NCBI GenBank assembly: GCA_020438845.1
Contig: JAGQTV010000017.1
Location: 1 to 64,000, forward strand
DNA: 64,000 bases
Reading direction: 5' to 3'
DNA from: Mycobacterium sp.
Lineage (GTDB): Bacteria > Actinomycetota > Actinomycetes > Mycobacteriales > Mycobacteriaceae
Part shown: positions 26,656 to 37,129 of the stretch, one piece after another
Numbering within the stretch: the first letter of the stretch is position 1
Layout of the letters: each line of letters starts with the position of its first letter
Notes under the pieces: generated by a model
Databases searched by the model: none
Told to the model about the DNA's origin: nothing
Seen by the model: the letters and a program-made list of their open reading frames with translations, nothing else
Position numbers and translations under genes: made by a program

Positions 26656-29033
26656 GGGCGCTGTCGTGGGTCCGGATCACGGCCCGGATCGTGCTGGTCG
26701 TCGGGCTGATCGGTCTGTTTGTGCTGCCGGATCCGCCCGCTGCAACCGGTGAACCGGAAACCCCGGCGTTCCTGACCGTGCGGGTCGACACGGTCACCCC
26801 TGATCTGGTCACCAGCGCTAGTCCCTCCACCCTCACCGTCACCGGCACCGTGACCAACGTGGGCAACCGGCCCGTTCGAGAAGTCGTGGCCCGCCTGGAA
26901 CACGGCGCCGCCGTCACCTCCTCGGCCGGCCTGCGCACCGACTTGGACGGAACCGGTGCCCAATTCGAACCGGCAAGCGAATTCATCACCGTCACAGAGC
27001 AACTCGATCGCGGTCAAGCCGCAGGTTTCAGCATCACGGTTCCATTCCGGCCCGGTCCGCTACCCTCGCTGGGCATCGAAGAACCCGGCGTCTACCCGAT
27101 GTTGGTCAACGTCAACGGCACTCCCGAGAACGGCAACCCGGCCCGCCTCGATGACGACCGCTTCCTGCTGACGGTCACCGGGGTGCCGCCGGAAAGTCCC
27201 TCGGGCAACCTGCTGGCCGACGCTGTTGCCCCAGACACCAGCAAGCCGGTGGAGATCACCATGCTCTGGCCACTGGCCGACAAGCCGAGGCTGGCACCCG
27301 GCGTGCCCGGTGGCACCACCCCGGTCCGCCTGATGGACGACGACCTCGCGGTCTCGCTCGCGGCCGGCGGGCGGCTGGAGACCCTGCTGGCAGCGGCCGA
27401 GTTCGCCACCAGTCCGGACGCGGTGGATCCGGACACGGTGGATCCGGACACCGGAATCGACCGCGCGCTGTGCCTGGCTATCGATCCCGATCTGGTGGTC
27501 ACGGTGAACGCGATGACTGCCGGGTACGTGGTCTCCGATTCCCCCGACGGTCTCGGCGCAGCGAGCCATCCCGGTACCGGCCAGGCCGCCGCCGTGGCGT
27601 GGCTGGATCGGCTCCGCCGGCTGGCCGACCGGATGTGCGTCGTTGCCACCCCCTATGCCCAGGCCGACCTCGGCGCGCTCGACCGGGTCGGGGACGCCGG
27701 CCTCAGTGCGGCGGCAACCGTTTCCGCCGCCGACATCGTCGACAAGATCGTCGACGTCGTCTCAACACGGGGCGTGACTCTGTTCGGCGATGGCCCGCTG
27801 ACCGCCGATGCGCTTCATCTCCTCAACACCGAAGGACCCACCCTGGCCATCGCCGCTGACCAGGCCGCCGAACCAACCCCCGACCTCGCCCAGCGTCGCC
27901 TCTCGCCAGAGGTGGTTCTCGCCCCATTTGACCCCGCCGTCGGTGCCACCCTGGCCGGCGTCGGCACCGACCCCACCATCCCCAACTACCTCAGTACGGG
28001 CCTGGCTTTTCCGATAACCGGAGATTCCCCCGTGGCCAGGCGGCAGTCCGCCATCGCCGCGGTGCTGTGGCGAACCCTGCAGCCCGATCTGCTACCGCGC
28101 AGCCAAGTCCTGCTCCCACCGCTGAAGTGGAGTCTTCAGCCCGACGACGCCCGCGAGATGCTGACCGCATTGGCCAACGCCATGCGCTCCGGTCTGGCCA
28201 AGCCCAGGCCGTTGAAGGCCCTGATAGCCCAGGCAACCGGCGCTGCGCCGGTCGACGAAGACCAGCCCGATCTGCCCACCGATTTCCGCGGTCGCTTCGA
28301 CGACGACGTCGTGACCACCATCGGAACCGAAGTCCGGCGGCTGGCCGGACTGACCGAGGCGCTGACCACCGATATCCGCACCGGGCTGACTGGGCCGCAG
28401 TACACCGCGCCGCTTCGCGAGGACATGCTGCGTGCGCTGAGCCAGATCGAACCGCCGGACAGTCGCAACGAGATCGCCCGACAGCGCCTGCCCGTGGTGG
28501 GCAGAACAATCGAGGAACTGTTTCACGCGGTGTCCATAGTCAACCCCGGCGGTACCTACACACTGGCGACCGAGCGCAGCGCACTCCCGCTTGCTCTGCG
28601 CAACGATTTGGCGGTTCCGATCCGGGTCCGGCTACAAGTAGATGCTCCACCCGGCATGACGGTCACCGATCTCGGCGACCAGGAGTTACCCCCGGGCTAT
28701 CTTCCCTTGCGGGTGCCCGTGGAACTGCACGTCTCCCAGCGGGTGGCGGTGGACGTCACGCTGCGGACGCCCGAGGGACTGCGACTCGGTGATCCGGTGC
28801 GGCTGTCGGTGCATTCCAACGCCTACGGAAAGGTGCTGTTCGCGCTGACACTCGGCGGAGGACTGGTATTGGCGTTTCTGGTCGGGCGACGGCTCTACCA
28901 CCGCTTCCGCGGCCAACCGGACCGGGCCGACCTGGATAGACCCTGGCCTCCGATCATCAGTGCGGAATCGGCGGAACGGCCTGAGCCCACCAAGTCGGGG
29001 TCCACCAAGTCGGGGGGGCAGAAGGCACCGTGA
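26652..29033 (+). CDS. DUF6049 family exported membrane-anchored protein
   Basis: A 793-residue protein, homolog of Rv3909. An N-terminal hydrophobic segment (about residues 8-28) exports a large extracytoplasmic region, and a C-terminal membrane helix (about 722-743, [19 protein letters not shown]) anchors it with a short charged cytoplasmic tail. There is an Ig-like region after the signal ([17 protein letters not shown]). It is co-translated with mutT4 upstream and murJ downstream (4-bp overlaps on both sides), which suggests a role in envelope assembly. Two 15-bp direct repeats (near 27420-27449 and 28987-29017) give short amino-acid repeats. Confidence 0.87.
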   Translation: MRALSWVRITARIVLVVGLIGLFVLPDPPAATGEPETPAFLTVRVDTVTPDLVTSASPSTLTVTGTVTNVGNRPVREVVARLEHGAAVTSSAGLRTDLDGTGAQFEPASEFITVTEQLDRGQAAGFSITVPFRPGPLPSLGIEEPGVYPMLVNVNGTPENGNPARLDDDRFLLTVTGVPPESPSGNLLADAVAPDTSKPVEITMLWPLADKPRLAPGVPGGTTPVRLMDDDLAVSLAAGGRLETLLAAAEFATSPDAVDPDTVDPDTGIDRALCLAIDPDLVVTVNAMTAGYVVSDSPDGLGAASHPGTGQAAAVAWLDRLRRLADRMCVVATPYAQADLGALDRVGDAGLSAAATVSAADIVDKIVDVVSTRGVTLFGDGPLTADALHLLNTEGPTLAIAADQAAEPTPDLAQRRLSPEVVLAPFDPAVGATLAGVGTDPTIPNYLSTGLAFPITGDSPVARRQSAIAAVLWRTLQPDLLPRSQVLLPPLKWSLQPDDAREMLTALANAMRSGLAKPRPLKALIAQATGAAPVDEDQPDLPTDFRGRFDDDVVTTIGTEVRRLAGLTEALTTDIRTGLTGPQYTAPLREDMLRALSQIEPPDSRNEIARQRLPVVGRTIEELFHAVSIVNPGGTYTLATERSALPLALRNDLAVPIRVRLQVDAPPGMTVTDLGDQELPPGYLPLRVPVELHVSQRVAVDVTLRTPEGLRLGDPVRLSVHSNAYGKVLFALTLGGGLVLAFLVGRRLYHRFRGQPDRADLDRPWPPIISAESAERPEPTKSGSTKSGGQKAP

Positions 29034-32000
29034 CCCAGTCGCCGCAGACCCGCCCGCAGCGCCCCGAACTGTCCGATTCGGCGGTCGTTTCACGTTCGTG
29101 GGGAATGGCTTTGGCCACCCTGGTCAGCCGGATCACCGGTTTCATCCGCATCGTGCTGCTGGCAGCGATACTCGGCGCAGCCTTATCCAGCGCCTTCTCC
29201 GTGGCCAACCAGCTGCCCAACATGATCGCAGCCCTGGTGTTGGAGGCAACCTTCACCGCGATCTTCGTTCCTGTGCTGGCCCGCGCCGAGCGCGACGACA
29301 GCGACGGCGGGGCCGCGTTCGTCCGCCGCCTGGTAACCCTGGCCACGACGCTTCTGCTCGCCGTCACGGTTCTGGCCGTCACTTGCGCGCCACAGTTGGT
29401 ACGGCTGATGCTGGGCGCCGACCCTCAGGTAAACGCGCCATTGACAACGGCTTTCGCGTTTCTTCTGCTGCCCCAGGTGATCTTCTACGGGTTGTCCTCG
29501 GTGTTCATGGCGATCCTCAACACCCGCAACGTGTTCGGGCCGCCGGCTTGGGCGCCGGTGCTCAACAATGTCGTCGCGATCGCCGCACTCGGTCTGTATC
29601 TGATTGTTCCGGGCGAACTTTCGGTGGATCCAGTGCAGATGGGGAACGCCAAGTTGCTGGTGCTCGGCATAGGAACCACCTTGGGGGTGGCCGCACAGGC
29701 CGCCGTGCTGCTGGTCGCCATTCGCAGTCACCGGATCAGTCTGCGGCCGCTGTGGGGTATCGACGACCGTCTCAAACGTTTCGGCACCATGGCCCTGGCG
29801 ATGGTGCTCTACGTGCTGATCAGCCAGATCGGTTTCGTGGTCGGCAACCAGATCGCCAGCACCGCGGCCGCATCGGGTCCGGCGATCTACAACTACACCT
29901 GGATGGTGCTGATGCTGCCGTTCGGCATGATCGGCGTGACCATTCTGACGGTGGTGATGCCGCGTCTGAGTCGCAATGCAGCCGCCGAGGACAACACCGC
30001 CGTACTCGCCGACTTCTCGTTGGCCACCCGGCTGCAACTGGTCACTCTGATCCCCGTGGTGGCGTTCATGACCGTCGCCGGCCCGGCGATCGGTAGTGCA
30101 CTTTTCGCCTACGGCAATTTCGGCCAGGTCGACGCCAACTATCTCGGGATGGCTATCGCCCTCTCGTCATTCACCCTCATCCCCTACGCGCTGGTGCTGT
30201 TGCAACTGCGGGTCTTCTACGCACGCGAACAACCGTGGACCCCAATCCTGATCATCATGGCAATCACCGCCACCAAGATCGCGTTGTCGCTGCTGGCCCC
30301 GCACCTGACCGACGACCCCGATCTGGTCGCCGGCTATCTGGGCGCTGCCAACGGTCTCGGCTTTCTTGTCGGCGCCGTGCTGGGCCACCTGTTGCTGGGT
30401 CGGTCGTTGCGCCCACCGGGCGGGCGTCTGCTGAACACCGGGGTCCTGCGGAACGTCGTGCTGACCGCCACGGTATCAGTGTCGGCTGCCATAGTCGCCG
30501 CTGGTGTGGACCACCTCCTGGGGCTAAGTCAGCTGACCGACAATTTCGGCGGAGCAGGTTCCATGCTGCGGTTGGTGATCCTCGCCGCAGTCATGCTGCC
30601 GCTCATCGCCGCGCTGCTCGTTGCCGCCGGCGTGCCCGACGCGGTAGCAGGGTGGCGGGCTATCCAGCGTCGAGTCCTCCGGCGGACCCCGGCGCAAGCC
30701 GCCCTTCAACACGAGCAGGCGACATCCCAACCGCCCCACAGGACCACTCTCGTCACGTACCCTGAATCCGGCCAGAAGCCTGCCGATGGAGGGACCCCGG
30801 AAGGGAGAGGACCGAAACTGAGCGACCAACCTTCGGGTGTCCCGTCTGGCCAACCGTCCCAACCGGCCCGACCCGACGCACCGACGACGCAGACACCGAT
30901 CCCGGCTCCGGACGCACCGACCACCAAAACGCCCACGTCACCGGGACCGACTGGGACCCCCACCGTGTCCATTCCGGGAGCGAGTCCAGCCCCCACGCCA
31001 GGGGCAACAACAAAGATTCCTCGACAGTCTGCCGACAGCTTCCATCCCGACGTGGCCGCCGCCACTCCGTCCGCCGGAGGCACTGAGTCCTACGGTGGGC
31101 GGCATCACTCCTCCGACCCCGACGGGGAGTTGATACCCGGCGCCACTATCGTCGAGGGCCGCTACCGACTTCTGGTCTCCCACGGCGGGCCACCGGGACT
31201 GCGCTTCTGGCAGGCACTCGACACGGCTCTGGACCGCCAGGTGGCGCTGACTCTCATCGACCCCGACGGCAAGCTGCCCGCTGCCGAGCTCAACGAGATT
31301 CTTTCGCGCACACAGCAGCTGAGCCGCATCCAGAGTCCCGGCATGGCCCGGGTTCTCGACGTGACGAAGACCGGCCGCGGCGGCATCGTCGTCTCGGAAT
31401 GGATCCGTGGCGGTTCCTTGAAAGAGGTGGCCGACACCTCACCGTCCCCGCTCGGCGCTGCCCGTGCAGTCCAGTCGTTGGCAACTGCGGCTTCTGAGGC
31501 GCACTCGGCCGGAGTCGCGATGTCCCTGGATCATCCCAGCCGAATCCGGGTCAGCATCGACGGCGACGTGGCGCTGGCGTTCCCGGCCACTCTGCCGGCC
31601 GCGACCCCGGAACAGGACGTCCGCGGGATCGGCGCAGCGCTGTATGCGCTGCTGATGGACCGTTGGCCGCTGCCGGAGACCGGGGTGGCGAGCGGCCTAC
31701 GACACGCTGAGTTCGGGCCCTCCGGCGAACTGGTCGAGCCCCGCGTGGTGAACGCCGAGATTCCGTTCCAGATTTCTGCTGCCGCCGTGCGATCGGTCCA
31801 GATCGACGGCGGAATCCGCTCTGCTCCAACGCTTCTCAACCTTTTGCAACAGGCGACCGCAGCGGTCGAGCGTACCGACCTGGTGGAGCCGGTCACCTCG
31901 GCAGCTGTGCCGGCCCCCGCATCCAACCGGAAGCCCTCGCGCGACGACCCACAGGTACACGCCCAGCGTCGGCGGACCCTCATGATCGGAATCGCCGCGG

Positions 32001-32587
32001 GTTCGGTGGTTCTGATTGTGGCGGTGGTGGTCCTGGCATCCTTCCTCGGCGGGCTTTTCGGTGACGGCCAATCGGGTCTCAAGGGCGACCGGTTAGGACT
32101 GAACACCGGCAGCAGCGGAGCCAGCGCACCAGCCGGCCAGGTTGTGAAACCGACTGCGGCAACAGTGTTCTCGCCGGAAGGCGGGGCGGACGCTCCCGAT
32201 CTTGCCGGACTGGCGATCGATGGCAACCCGGCAACGGCCTGGCCGACCGACACCTATAACGATGCGGTTCCCTTCCCCGGGTTCAAGAACGGCGTCGGCT
32301 TGATGCTTCAACTGCCTGCGCCCACCGTCGTCGGCAGCGTCACCATCTCGGTATCCAGTACCGGCACCCAGGTGCAGATCCGGTCGGCGACCAGCGCCAG
32401 CCCGAATGCGCTGGAAGACACCACGGCGATGACCCAACCCACCGCGCTCAAGCCGGGTTCGAATACCATCGACGTCCCCAGCGCCAACCCGACTTCCTTC
32501 CTCCTGGTGTGGATTTCAACTCTCGGCCAGACGAACGGCAAGAGCCGGACCGACGTCTCCGAAATCACGGTGCGCGCCGCGAAATAG
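29030..32587 (+). CDS. murJ: Lipid II flippase MurJ with pseudokinase and extracytoplasmic domains
   Basis: Moves lipid II across the membrane for peptidoglycan synthesis. Residues 1 to about 540 form the MurJ (MviN) core of about fourteen membrane segments (VSRITGFIRIVLLAAILG at the start). A Pro/Thr-rich linker (about 560-690) leads to a protein-kinase-like domain (about 700-965) that lacks a proper catalytic HRD and DFG set, then a membrane helix (about 985-1005) and an extracytoplasmic C-terminal domain. The 1185-residue size equals Rv3910. In mycobacteria PknB phosphorylates the pseudokinase, which recruits FhaA; pknB is in this window. The large tail is normal for the family and not a fusion artefact. 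Confidence 0.96.
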   Translation: MTQSPQTRPQRPELSDSAVVSRSWGMALATLVSRITGFIRIVLLAAILGAALSSAFSVANQLPNMIAALVLEATFTAIFVPVLARAERDDSDGGAAFVRRLVTLATTLLLAVTVLAVTCAPQLVRLMLGADPQVNAPLTTAFAFLLLPQVIFYGLSSVFMAILNTRNVFGPPAWAPVLNNVVAIAALGLYLIVPGELSVDPVQMGNAKLLVLGIGTTLGVAAQAAVLLVAIRSHRISLRPLWGIDDRLKRFGTMALAMVLYVLISQIGFVVGNQIASTAAASGPAIYNYTWMVLMLPFGMIGVTILTVVMPRLSRNAAAEDNTAVLADFSLATRLQLVTLIPVVAFMTVAGPAIGSALFAYGNFGQVDANYLGMAIALSSFTLIPYALVLLQLRVFYAREQPWTPILIIMAITATKIALSLLAPHLTDDPDLVAGYLGAANGLGFLVGAVLGHLLLGRSLRPPGGRLLNTGVLRNVVLTATVSVSAAIVAAGVDHLLGLSQLTDNFGGAGSMLRLVILAAVMLPLIAALLVAAGVPDAVAGWRAIQRRVLRRTPAQAALQHEQATSQPPHRTTLVTYPESGQKPADGGTPEGRGPKLSDQPSGVPSGQPSQPARPDAPTTQTPIPAPDAPTTKTPTSPGPTGTPTVSIPGASPAPTPGATTKIPRQSADSFHPDVAAATPSAGGTESYGGRHHSSDPDGELIPGATIVEGRYRLLVSHGGPPGLRFWQALDTALDRQVALTLIDPDGKLPAAELNEILSRTQQLSRIQSPGMARVLDVTKTGRGGIVVSEWIRGGSLKEVADTSPSPLGAARAVQSLATAASEAHSAGVAMSLDHPSRIRVSIDGDVALAFPATLPAATPEQDVRGIGAALYALLMDRWPLPETGVASGLRHAEFGPSGELVEPRVVNAEIPFQISAAAVRSVQIDGGIRSAPTLLNLLQQATAAVERTDLVEPVTSAAVPAPASNRKPSRDDPQVHAQRRRTLMIGIAAGSVVLIVAVVVLASFLGGLFGDGQSGLKGDRLGLNTGSSGASAPAGQVVKPTAATVFSPEGGADAPDLAGLAIDGNPATAWPTDTYNDAVPFPGFKNGVGLMLQLPAPTVVGSVTISVSSTGTQVQIRSATSASPNALEDTTAMTQPTALKPGSNTIDVPSANPTSFLLVWISTLGQTNGKSRTDVSEITVRAAK

Positions 32588-32638
32588 CCCGCCACTCACA
32601 GCGGTCCCGGGTGAAGTGCTGAGAGCTCCGGGTCTTAT

Positions 32639-32644
32639 TACTGT
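32639..32644 (+). promoter_or_regulatory. -10 element of a probable leaderless transcript (sigM)
   Basis: TACTGT lies 7 bases before the GTG at 32652. This favours GTG at 32652 over the TTG- or ATG-like starts further upstream and places sigM in its own transcript. Confidence 0.5.
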
Positions 32645-32651
32645 CCGAGCC

Positions 32652-33194
32652 GTGCCCAATGTCCAGCACCACGGTCAGATTCGCAGCGACGCCGCTTTGC
32701 TCAATGCTCACATCGCCGGCGATCGATACGCGTTCGGCGAGTTGTATCTACGACACCAGGTTCAACTGCACCAGTTGGCGCGCCTCCGCAGCCAGACCGC
32801 CGAGGATGCCGAGGATGCCGTTCAAGATGCCATGCTGGCCGCGCACCGGTCCGCAGGAGCGTTTCGCCACGACTCGGCGGTCAGCAGTTGGCTACACCGC
32901 ATCGTCGTCAACGCCTGCATCGATCGGACCCGCCGAAATCGCTGGCCGACAACGGAAATCACCGAACACAGCGCGGTGATTCACGACCCCGCCAGCGAGC
33001 TCGACACCAGGGTCGAGGTTCACCGCGCTTTGTTGCGGCTGCCGTGCGATCAACGGGCCGCCCTGGTCGCCGTTGACATGGTGGGGTATTCCGTCGCCGA
33101 CGCCGCGAAGCTGTTCGGGGTCGCCGAGGGCACCGTGAAGAGCCGCCGTGCCCGTGCGCGGTCCCGGCTGGCCGGACTGCTGAATCCGAAGTGA
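32652..33194 (+). CDS. sigM: ECF sigma factor SigM
   Basis: A 180-residue extracytoplasmic-function sigma factor. Region 2 contains GDRYAFGELYLRHQVQLHQLARL, DAVQDAMLAAHRSAGAFR and the WLHRIVVNACIDRTRR -10-recognition segment; region 4 contains DQRAALVAVDMVGYSVADAAKLFGVAEGTVKSR with a helix-turn-helix for the -35. In M. tuberculosis SigM is held by the anti-sigma factor RsmA encoded next to it, and controls ESX and lipid genes. Here the neighbouring rsmA lacks its sigma-binding part. Confidence 0.95.
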   Translation: MPNVQHHGQIRSDAALLNAHIAGDRYAFGELYLRHQVQLHQLARLRSQTAEDAEDAVQDAMLAAHRSAGAFRHDSAVSSWLHRIVVNACIDRTRRNRWPTTEITEHSAVIHDPASELDTRVEVHRALLRLPCDQRAALVAVDMVGYSVADAAKLFGVAEGTVKSRRARARSRLAGLLNPK

Positions 33195-33195
33195 C

Positions 33196-33726
33196 GTGCA
33201 CACTGGTCGGGTGGAGTTTCCCGACGACCGACACCGGGTGACCGGTCTATCGAACACCCGTGCCGCCCATGCCGCGCGCCCCGGGGTGACACCGGCCCGG
33301 GCAGCGCTTGTTGTCGCGGCCCTCGCGGTGCTGGGCCTTGTTGCGAGCCTCGGAGTGGCTGTGCTGGTCCGGAACGCCGGATCTCTCACCAGCAACCCGA
33401 CCAGTGCCAAGTTCATCACCGTTTCCCCAGGCGCGCCAACCGCCTTTCCGATAGCCCGCGACGAATTGACTGCGCTGACACACCGCAGTCCCGACCTCGG
33501 CCCGCTGGCCGATCCCACCCGCCGGAGCGCCTGCCTGGCTGGCCTCGGATACCCGCCGGCGATCGCCATCCGGGGCGCGGACCAAATCGATATTGATGGT
33601 GCGCCTGCCGTCGTCTTGCTTCTGCCGGCACCGCGGCCCGCGGACCTGGTGGCCCTGGCCGTCCGTCCCGACTGCGACACAACAGCTCCCCACCTGGTTG
33701 CCGACACCACCGTCATCAGCCCCTAA
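33196..33726 (+). CDS. RsmA-like protein lacking the anti-sigma domain
   Basis: A 176-residue protein starting 1 bp after the sigM stop. Residues 36-58 form one membrane helix. The C-terminal domain ([49 protein letters not shown]) matches the extracytoplasmic part of Rv3912 (RsmA), which has about 254 residues. RsmA also has a ~75-residue cytoplasmic domain that binds SigM; here only about 30 residues precede the membrane helix, so that domain is missing. No shadow frame upstream encodes it, because sigM occupies the space. Start GTG at 33196 or in-frame GTG at 33211. Confidence 0.8.
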   Translation: MHTGRVEFPDDRHRVTGLSNTRAAHAARPGVTPARAALVVAALAVLGLVASLGVAVLVRNAGSLTSNPTSAKFITVSPGAPTAFPIARDELTALTHRSPDLGPLADPTRRSACLAGLGYPPAIAIRGADQIDIDGAPAVVLLLPAPRPADLVALAVRPDCDTTAPHLVADTTVISP

Positions 33727-33809
33727 CCGCACGTCCGGGAACACCCCCGCCTACCCTGTTGTTTGACCCTTTAGTCGACGGTGTTCACCCACCGTGCAGG
33801 AAGGCTGGT

Positions 33810-34766
33810 ATGAGCGACCAAGTACACGACGTGATCGTCATCGGATCTGGCCCGGCGGGCTACACCGCAGCGATCTACACCGCTCGGGCCCAACTCAATC
33901 CCCTGGTTTTCGAGGGAACCGCGTTCGGTGGCGCTCTGATGACCACCACCGAGGTGGAGAACTACCCCGGCTTCCGGTCCGGCATCATGGGGCCCGAGTT
34001 GATGGACGAGATGCGCGAGCAAGCGCTGCGTTTCGGTGCCGACCTGCAAATGGAAGACGTCGAATCGGTGTCGCTGACCGATCCGATCAAAGAGGTGGTG
34101 ACCGCCGGCGGTGAGACGCATCGTGCCCGTGCAGTGATCCTTGCCATGGGTGCGGCACCGCGCTACCTCCTGGTCCCCGGCGAGCAAGAACTACTCGGTC
34201 GCGGTGTGAGCTCGTGCGCCACCTGTGACGGATTCTTCTTCAAGGATCAGGACATCGCCGTGGTCGGTGGTGGTGACTCGGCCATGGAAGAGGCGACCTT
34301 CCTGACCCGCTTCGCCCGCAGTGTCACGCTGGTGCACCGCCGAGACGAGTTCCGCGCCTCGAAGATCATGCTGGAACGAGCCCGTGCCAATGACAAGATC
34401 AAATTTCTGACCAACACCACCGTTGTCGCGGTCGAAGGCGATAAGACGGTCACCGGACTGCGCATCCGCAATGTTCAAACCGGCGATGAGTCAACACTGC
34501 CGGTGACCGGCGTCTTCATCGCGATCGGCCACGACCCCCGTTCGGATTTGGTCCGGGGTGCAGTAGCCGTCGACGCCGACGGCTACGTCCTGGTCAACGG
34601 CCACACCACGGCAACCTCGCTGCCTGGCGTTTTCGCCGCCGGGGACCTAGTTGACCGAACCTACCGACAGGCCATCACCGCGGCGGGTAGTGGTTGCGCG
34701 GCCGCGATCGACGCCGAACGCTGGCTGGCCGAAGTACACGAGATGATCGGAGCAAGAAGTGAGTGA
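33810..34766 (+). CDS. trxB: Thioredoxin reductase
   Basis: Reduces thioredoxin with NADPH. The 318-residue flavoprotein has the FAD site [19 protein letters not shown], the redox pair [10 protein letters not shown] (CxxC near residue 135), the NADPH site [16 protein letters not shown] and the C-terminal FAD motif [26 protein letters not shown] at 33810 has AGGAAGG upstream; the longer frame to 33759 lacks similarity. The stop overlaps trxC by 8 bp. Confidence 0.97.
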   Translation: MSDQVHDVIVIGSGPAGYTAAIYTARAQLNPLVFEGTAFGGALMTTTEVENYPGFRSGIMGPELMDEMREQALRFGADLQMEDVESVSLTDPIKEVVTAGGETHRARAVILAMGAAPRYLLVPGEQELLGRGVSSCATCDGFFFKDQDIAVVGGGDSAMEEATFLTRFARSVTLVHRRDEFRASKIMLERARANDKIKFLTNTTVVAVEGDKTVTGLRIRNVQTGDESTLPVTGVFIAIGHDPRSDLVRGAVAVDADGYVLVNGHTTATSLPGVFAAGDLVDRTYRQAITAAGSGCAAAIDAERWLAEVHEMIGARSE

Positions 34767-35091
34767 ATCCGCAGCAACCCTGGCCGTTTCCGACGATTCC
34801 TTCAACGACGCGGTGTTGTCCAGCGACATTCCGGTGTTGGTGGATTTCTGGGCCGCCTGGTGCGGACCGTGCCGAATGGTGGCCCCCGTCCTCGAAGAGA
34901 TCGCCAAAGAGCAGGCCGGCTCATTGACGGTCGCCAAACTCGACGTAGATGCCAACCCGCAGTCCGCAAAGGACTACCAGGTGGTCTCAATCCCCACGAT
35001 GATCCTGTTCAAGAACGGCAAACCGGTGAAGCGCATCGTCGGGGCCAAAGGTAAGGCAGCCTTGCTGCGCGAGATTGCCGACGTCGGGTGA
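34759..35091 (+). CDS. trxC: Thioredoxin
   Basis: A 110-residue cytoplasmic thioredoxin that passes electrons from TrxB to ribonucleotide reductase, peroxiredoxins and other disulphide targets. The active site [13 protein letters not shown] and the cis-proline segment [12 protein letters not shown] are intact. The GTG start at 34759 lies within the end of trxB and has AGCAAGAAG before it, so the two genes are translationally coupled. Confidence 0.97.
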   Translation: MSESAATLAVSDDSFNDAVLSSDIPVLVDFWAAWCGPCRMVAPVLEEIAKEQAGSLTVAKLDVDANPQSAKDYQVVSIPTMILFKNGKPVKRIVGAKGKAALLREIADVG

Positions 35092-35168
35092 GTAGAGACG
35101 AATTCGTGACCTGAGGTTCAGCCGAACGGGTTTCCGGAACGGAGGCCCTTTCTGCGACAATTCTTCCC

Positions 35169-36383
35169 ATGGCAGGTCTCGGCGACGACCCGGCCCGCGA
35201 TGCGCTACGCCGCGGGGTCCGCAGTGCCGCTGTCGTCGAAATTCGGACCACGCTCGCAATCCTGGGTTTGTTGGAGAATCCCGACGAGGACCTGCACACC
35301 GGACAACGCGTCGCTCCGGACGTCTTCGACGACGAGCTTGACCACGCAGTACGCGCCTTTCAGCAGCGCCGCGGCCTGCTGGTCGACGGAATCGTTGGTG
35401 AGGCGACGTACCGGGCGCTGAAGGAAGCCTCCTATCGCCTGGGGGCGCGGACGCTGGCCCACCAATTCGGGGCCCCGATGTACGGCGACGATGTCGCCGT
35501 GCTGCAGGCACGGCTGCAGGATCTCGGCTTCTACCACGCCCTGGTGGACGGCTACTTCGGTCTGCAGACCCACAACGGCCTCATGTCCTACCAGCGCGAG
35601 TACGGCTTGGCTCCCGATGGAATCTGTGGGCCGGAGACGTTGCGTTCCTTGTACTTCCTCGGTTCGCGCGTGACCGGCGGTTCGCTGCATGCGATCCGCG
35701 AGGAGGAACAAGTCCGTCGTTCCGGGCCACGGCTGTCGGGTAAACGCATCATCATCGACCCGGGCCGAGGCGGCAGCGATCCCGGATCGATCGTTGCGGG
35801 GCCGGGGGGGCCGATCAGCGAAGCCGATATCCTGTGGGACTTGGCCAGTCGCCTCGAGGGCCGCATGACGGCTATCGGCATGGAGACGTTTCTCTCGCGA
35901 TCGATCAACCGCACGCCGTCCGACGCTGAACGCGCTGCCACAGCCAACACGGTAGGTGCGGATCTGATGATCAGCCTGCGCTTCGAACGCCGAGCCAGTC
36001 CCGCGGCAAACGGCTTGGCCTGCTTCTACTTCGGCAGCTCACACGGTTCGGTGTCCACCATCGGTCGGAACCTCGCCGACTTCATACAACGAGAAGTGGT
36101 GGCGCGCACCGGATTAGTGGATTGCCGGACGCACGGGCGAAACTGGGATCTGCTCCGGCTGACCCGCATGCCGACAGTCCAAATCGACGTCGGGTACATC
36201 ACCAGTCCCCGCGACCAAGCCATGCTTGCCTCCAAAGAGTGTCGCGACGCTATCGCCGAAGGCGTGCTGGCTGCGGTGAAGCGCCTATACCTGCTCGGCA
36301 AGAACGACCGTCCGACCGGGACTTTCACGTTCGCCGAGTTGCTCGCCCACGAACAATCCGAACAGGGCCGGCCCGCCGTCTAG
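35169..36383 (+). CDS. cwlM: CwlM, amidase-like regulator of peptidoglycan synthesis
   Basis: A 404-residue protein with no signal peptide: two peptidoglycan-binding-like domains (about 20-90 and 95-170; AFQQRRGLLVDGIVG and SYQREYGLAPDGICGPET) and an N-acetylmuramoyl-alanine amidase fold (about 190-380). The first zinc ligand is lost: DPGHGG reads DPGRGG, while the Glu in ISEAD remains. Where a second His is expected the protein reads MISLRFERR. In mycobacteria CwlM is cytoplasmic, is phosphorylated by PknB and then activates MurA; the Thr-rich C-terminal motif RPTGTFTFAELL is conserved. It overlaps the convergent acetyltransferase-like gene by 4 bp. Confidence 0.93.
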   Translation: MAGLGDDPARDALRRGVRSAAVVEIRTTLAILGLLENPDEDLHTGQRVAPDVFDDELDHAVRAFQQRRGLLVDGIVGEATYRALKEASYRLGARTLAHQFGAPMYGDDVAVLQARLQDLGFYHALVDGYFGLQTHNGLMSYQREYGLAPDGICGPETLRSLYFLGSRVTGGSLHAIREEEQVRRSGPRLSGKRIIIDPGRGGSDPGSIVAGPGGPISEADILWDLASRLEGRMTAIGMETFLSRSINRTPSDAERAATANTVGADLMISLRFERRASPAANGLACFYFGSSHGSVSTIGRNLADFIQREVVARTGLVDCRTHGRNWDLLRLTRMPTVQIDVGYITSPRDQAMLASKECRDAIAEGVLAAVKRLYLLGKNDRPTGTFTFAELLAHEQSEQGRPAV

Positions 36384-37129
36384 CCTTCGGCGCTCACTTT
36401 CACGGCACCACTACCCACTGGTTGTTGCATCTGCGCACTCACGAGGAGTCGTTCGAGCGCAGCCTCTACTTCCGCCTTCCAGCCCAAGCCCTTGTCCAGT
36501 TCGAGACGCAGCCGTGGAAAGTACCGGTGCGGAGCCACCACCGTGAAGCCGACGTCCTGGAGGAAGCCGGCGTCAATCATGCAGAACTCAAAGGAGCAGT
36601 CACCGAATGCAGCGACCGCCGGCCGTAGTTCCTCGACGGTCTCGCCGTCGAGAAGTTCAGCCGCCTCAGCAGTACGCCCAAAGGCCTCCAGGGCGCGGAC
36701 GCCGCGGCGGACCAACTCGTTGACCACCTGACCGATCAACAGCGACGCCAACCCCTCGCTCTGATCCGGCTCGGTTCCCATGGACGTGAGTAGGACCGCG
36801 TCGGGACTGACCGGTCCGGTTGGAAAGCGTTGCGCCCGCGGCACCGCACCCGGTGGGGCGTACAGCACATACCCGACGCAGGTGTCCTCGTCTGCCGGGC
36901 CAGCGCCCCCGCTGTCGGCGTCGTCGGGAACCGCGACAGCAACTTGGCCGCAGGACCCCCACTCCAGCATGACCATCGACAGCCAGGCTTCCTTTTCGAA
37001 CTCGGGGTCGGACAGATGGTCGGCACCATTCAGCGTGTCAGGATCGACTTCCCAGAACACGCATCGCCGTGCGTGCTTGGGCAGCTGCTCGAAACCCTCG
37101 AGCCGCAGCGGCCTGATGCGAACGGACAC
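36380..37129 (-). CDS. GNAT-like acetyltransferase (Rv3916c family)
   Basis: A 249-residue cytoplasmic protein with the GNAT outline: VGYVLYAPPGAVPRA (central strands), then DAVLLTSMGTEPDQSEGLASLLIGQVVNELVRRGVRALEAFG, where acetyl-CoA would bind, and CSFEFCMIDAGFLQDVGFTVV near the end. It is homologous to Rv3916c; the substrate is unknown. It lies between cwlM (convergent) and parB (same direction, 224 bp away) and probably has its own promoter. Confidence 0.83.
   Translation of the reverse strand: MSVRIRPLRLEGFEQLPKHARRCVFWEVDPDTLNGADHLSDPEFEKEAWLSMVMLEWGSCGQVAVAVPDDADSGGAGPADEDTCVGYVLYAPPGAVPRAQRFPTGPVSPDAVLLTSMGTEPDQSEGLASLLIGQVVNELVRRGVRALEAFGRTAEAAELLDGETVEELRPAVAAFGDCSFEFCMIDAGFLQDVGFTVVAPHRYFPRLRLELDKGLGWKAEVEAALERLLVSAQMQQPVGSGAVKVSAEG

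Noticed and set aside
30600-32587. Frameshift or gene fusion at the MurJ C-terminus
   Set aside because: The kinase-like and outer domains are the normal tail of mycobacterial MurJ (Rv3910), with the same total length.
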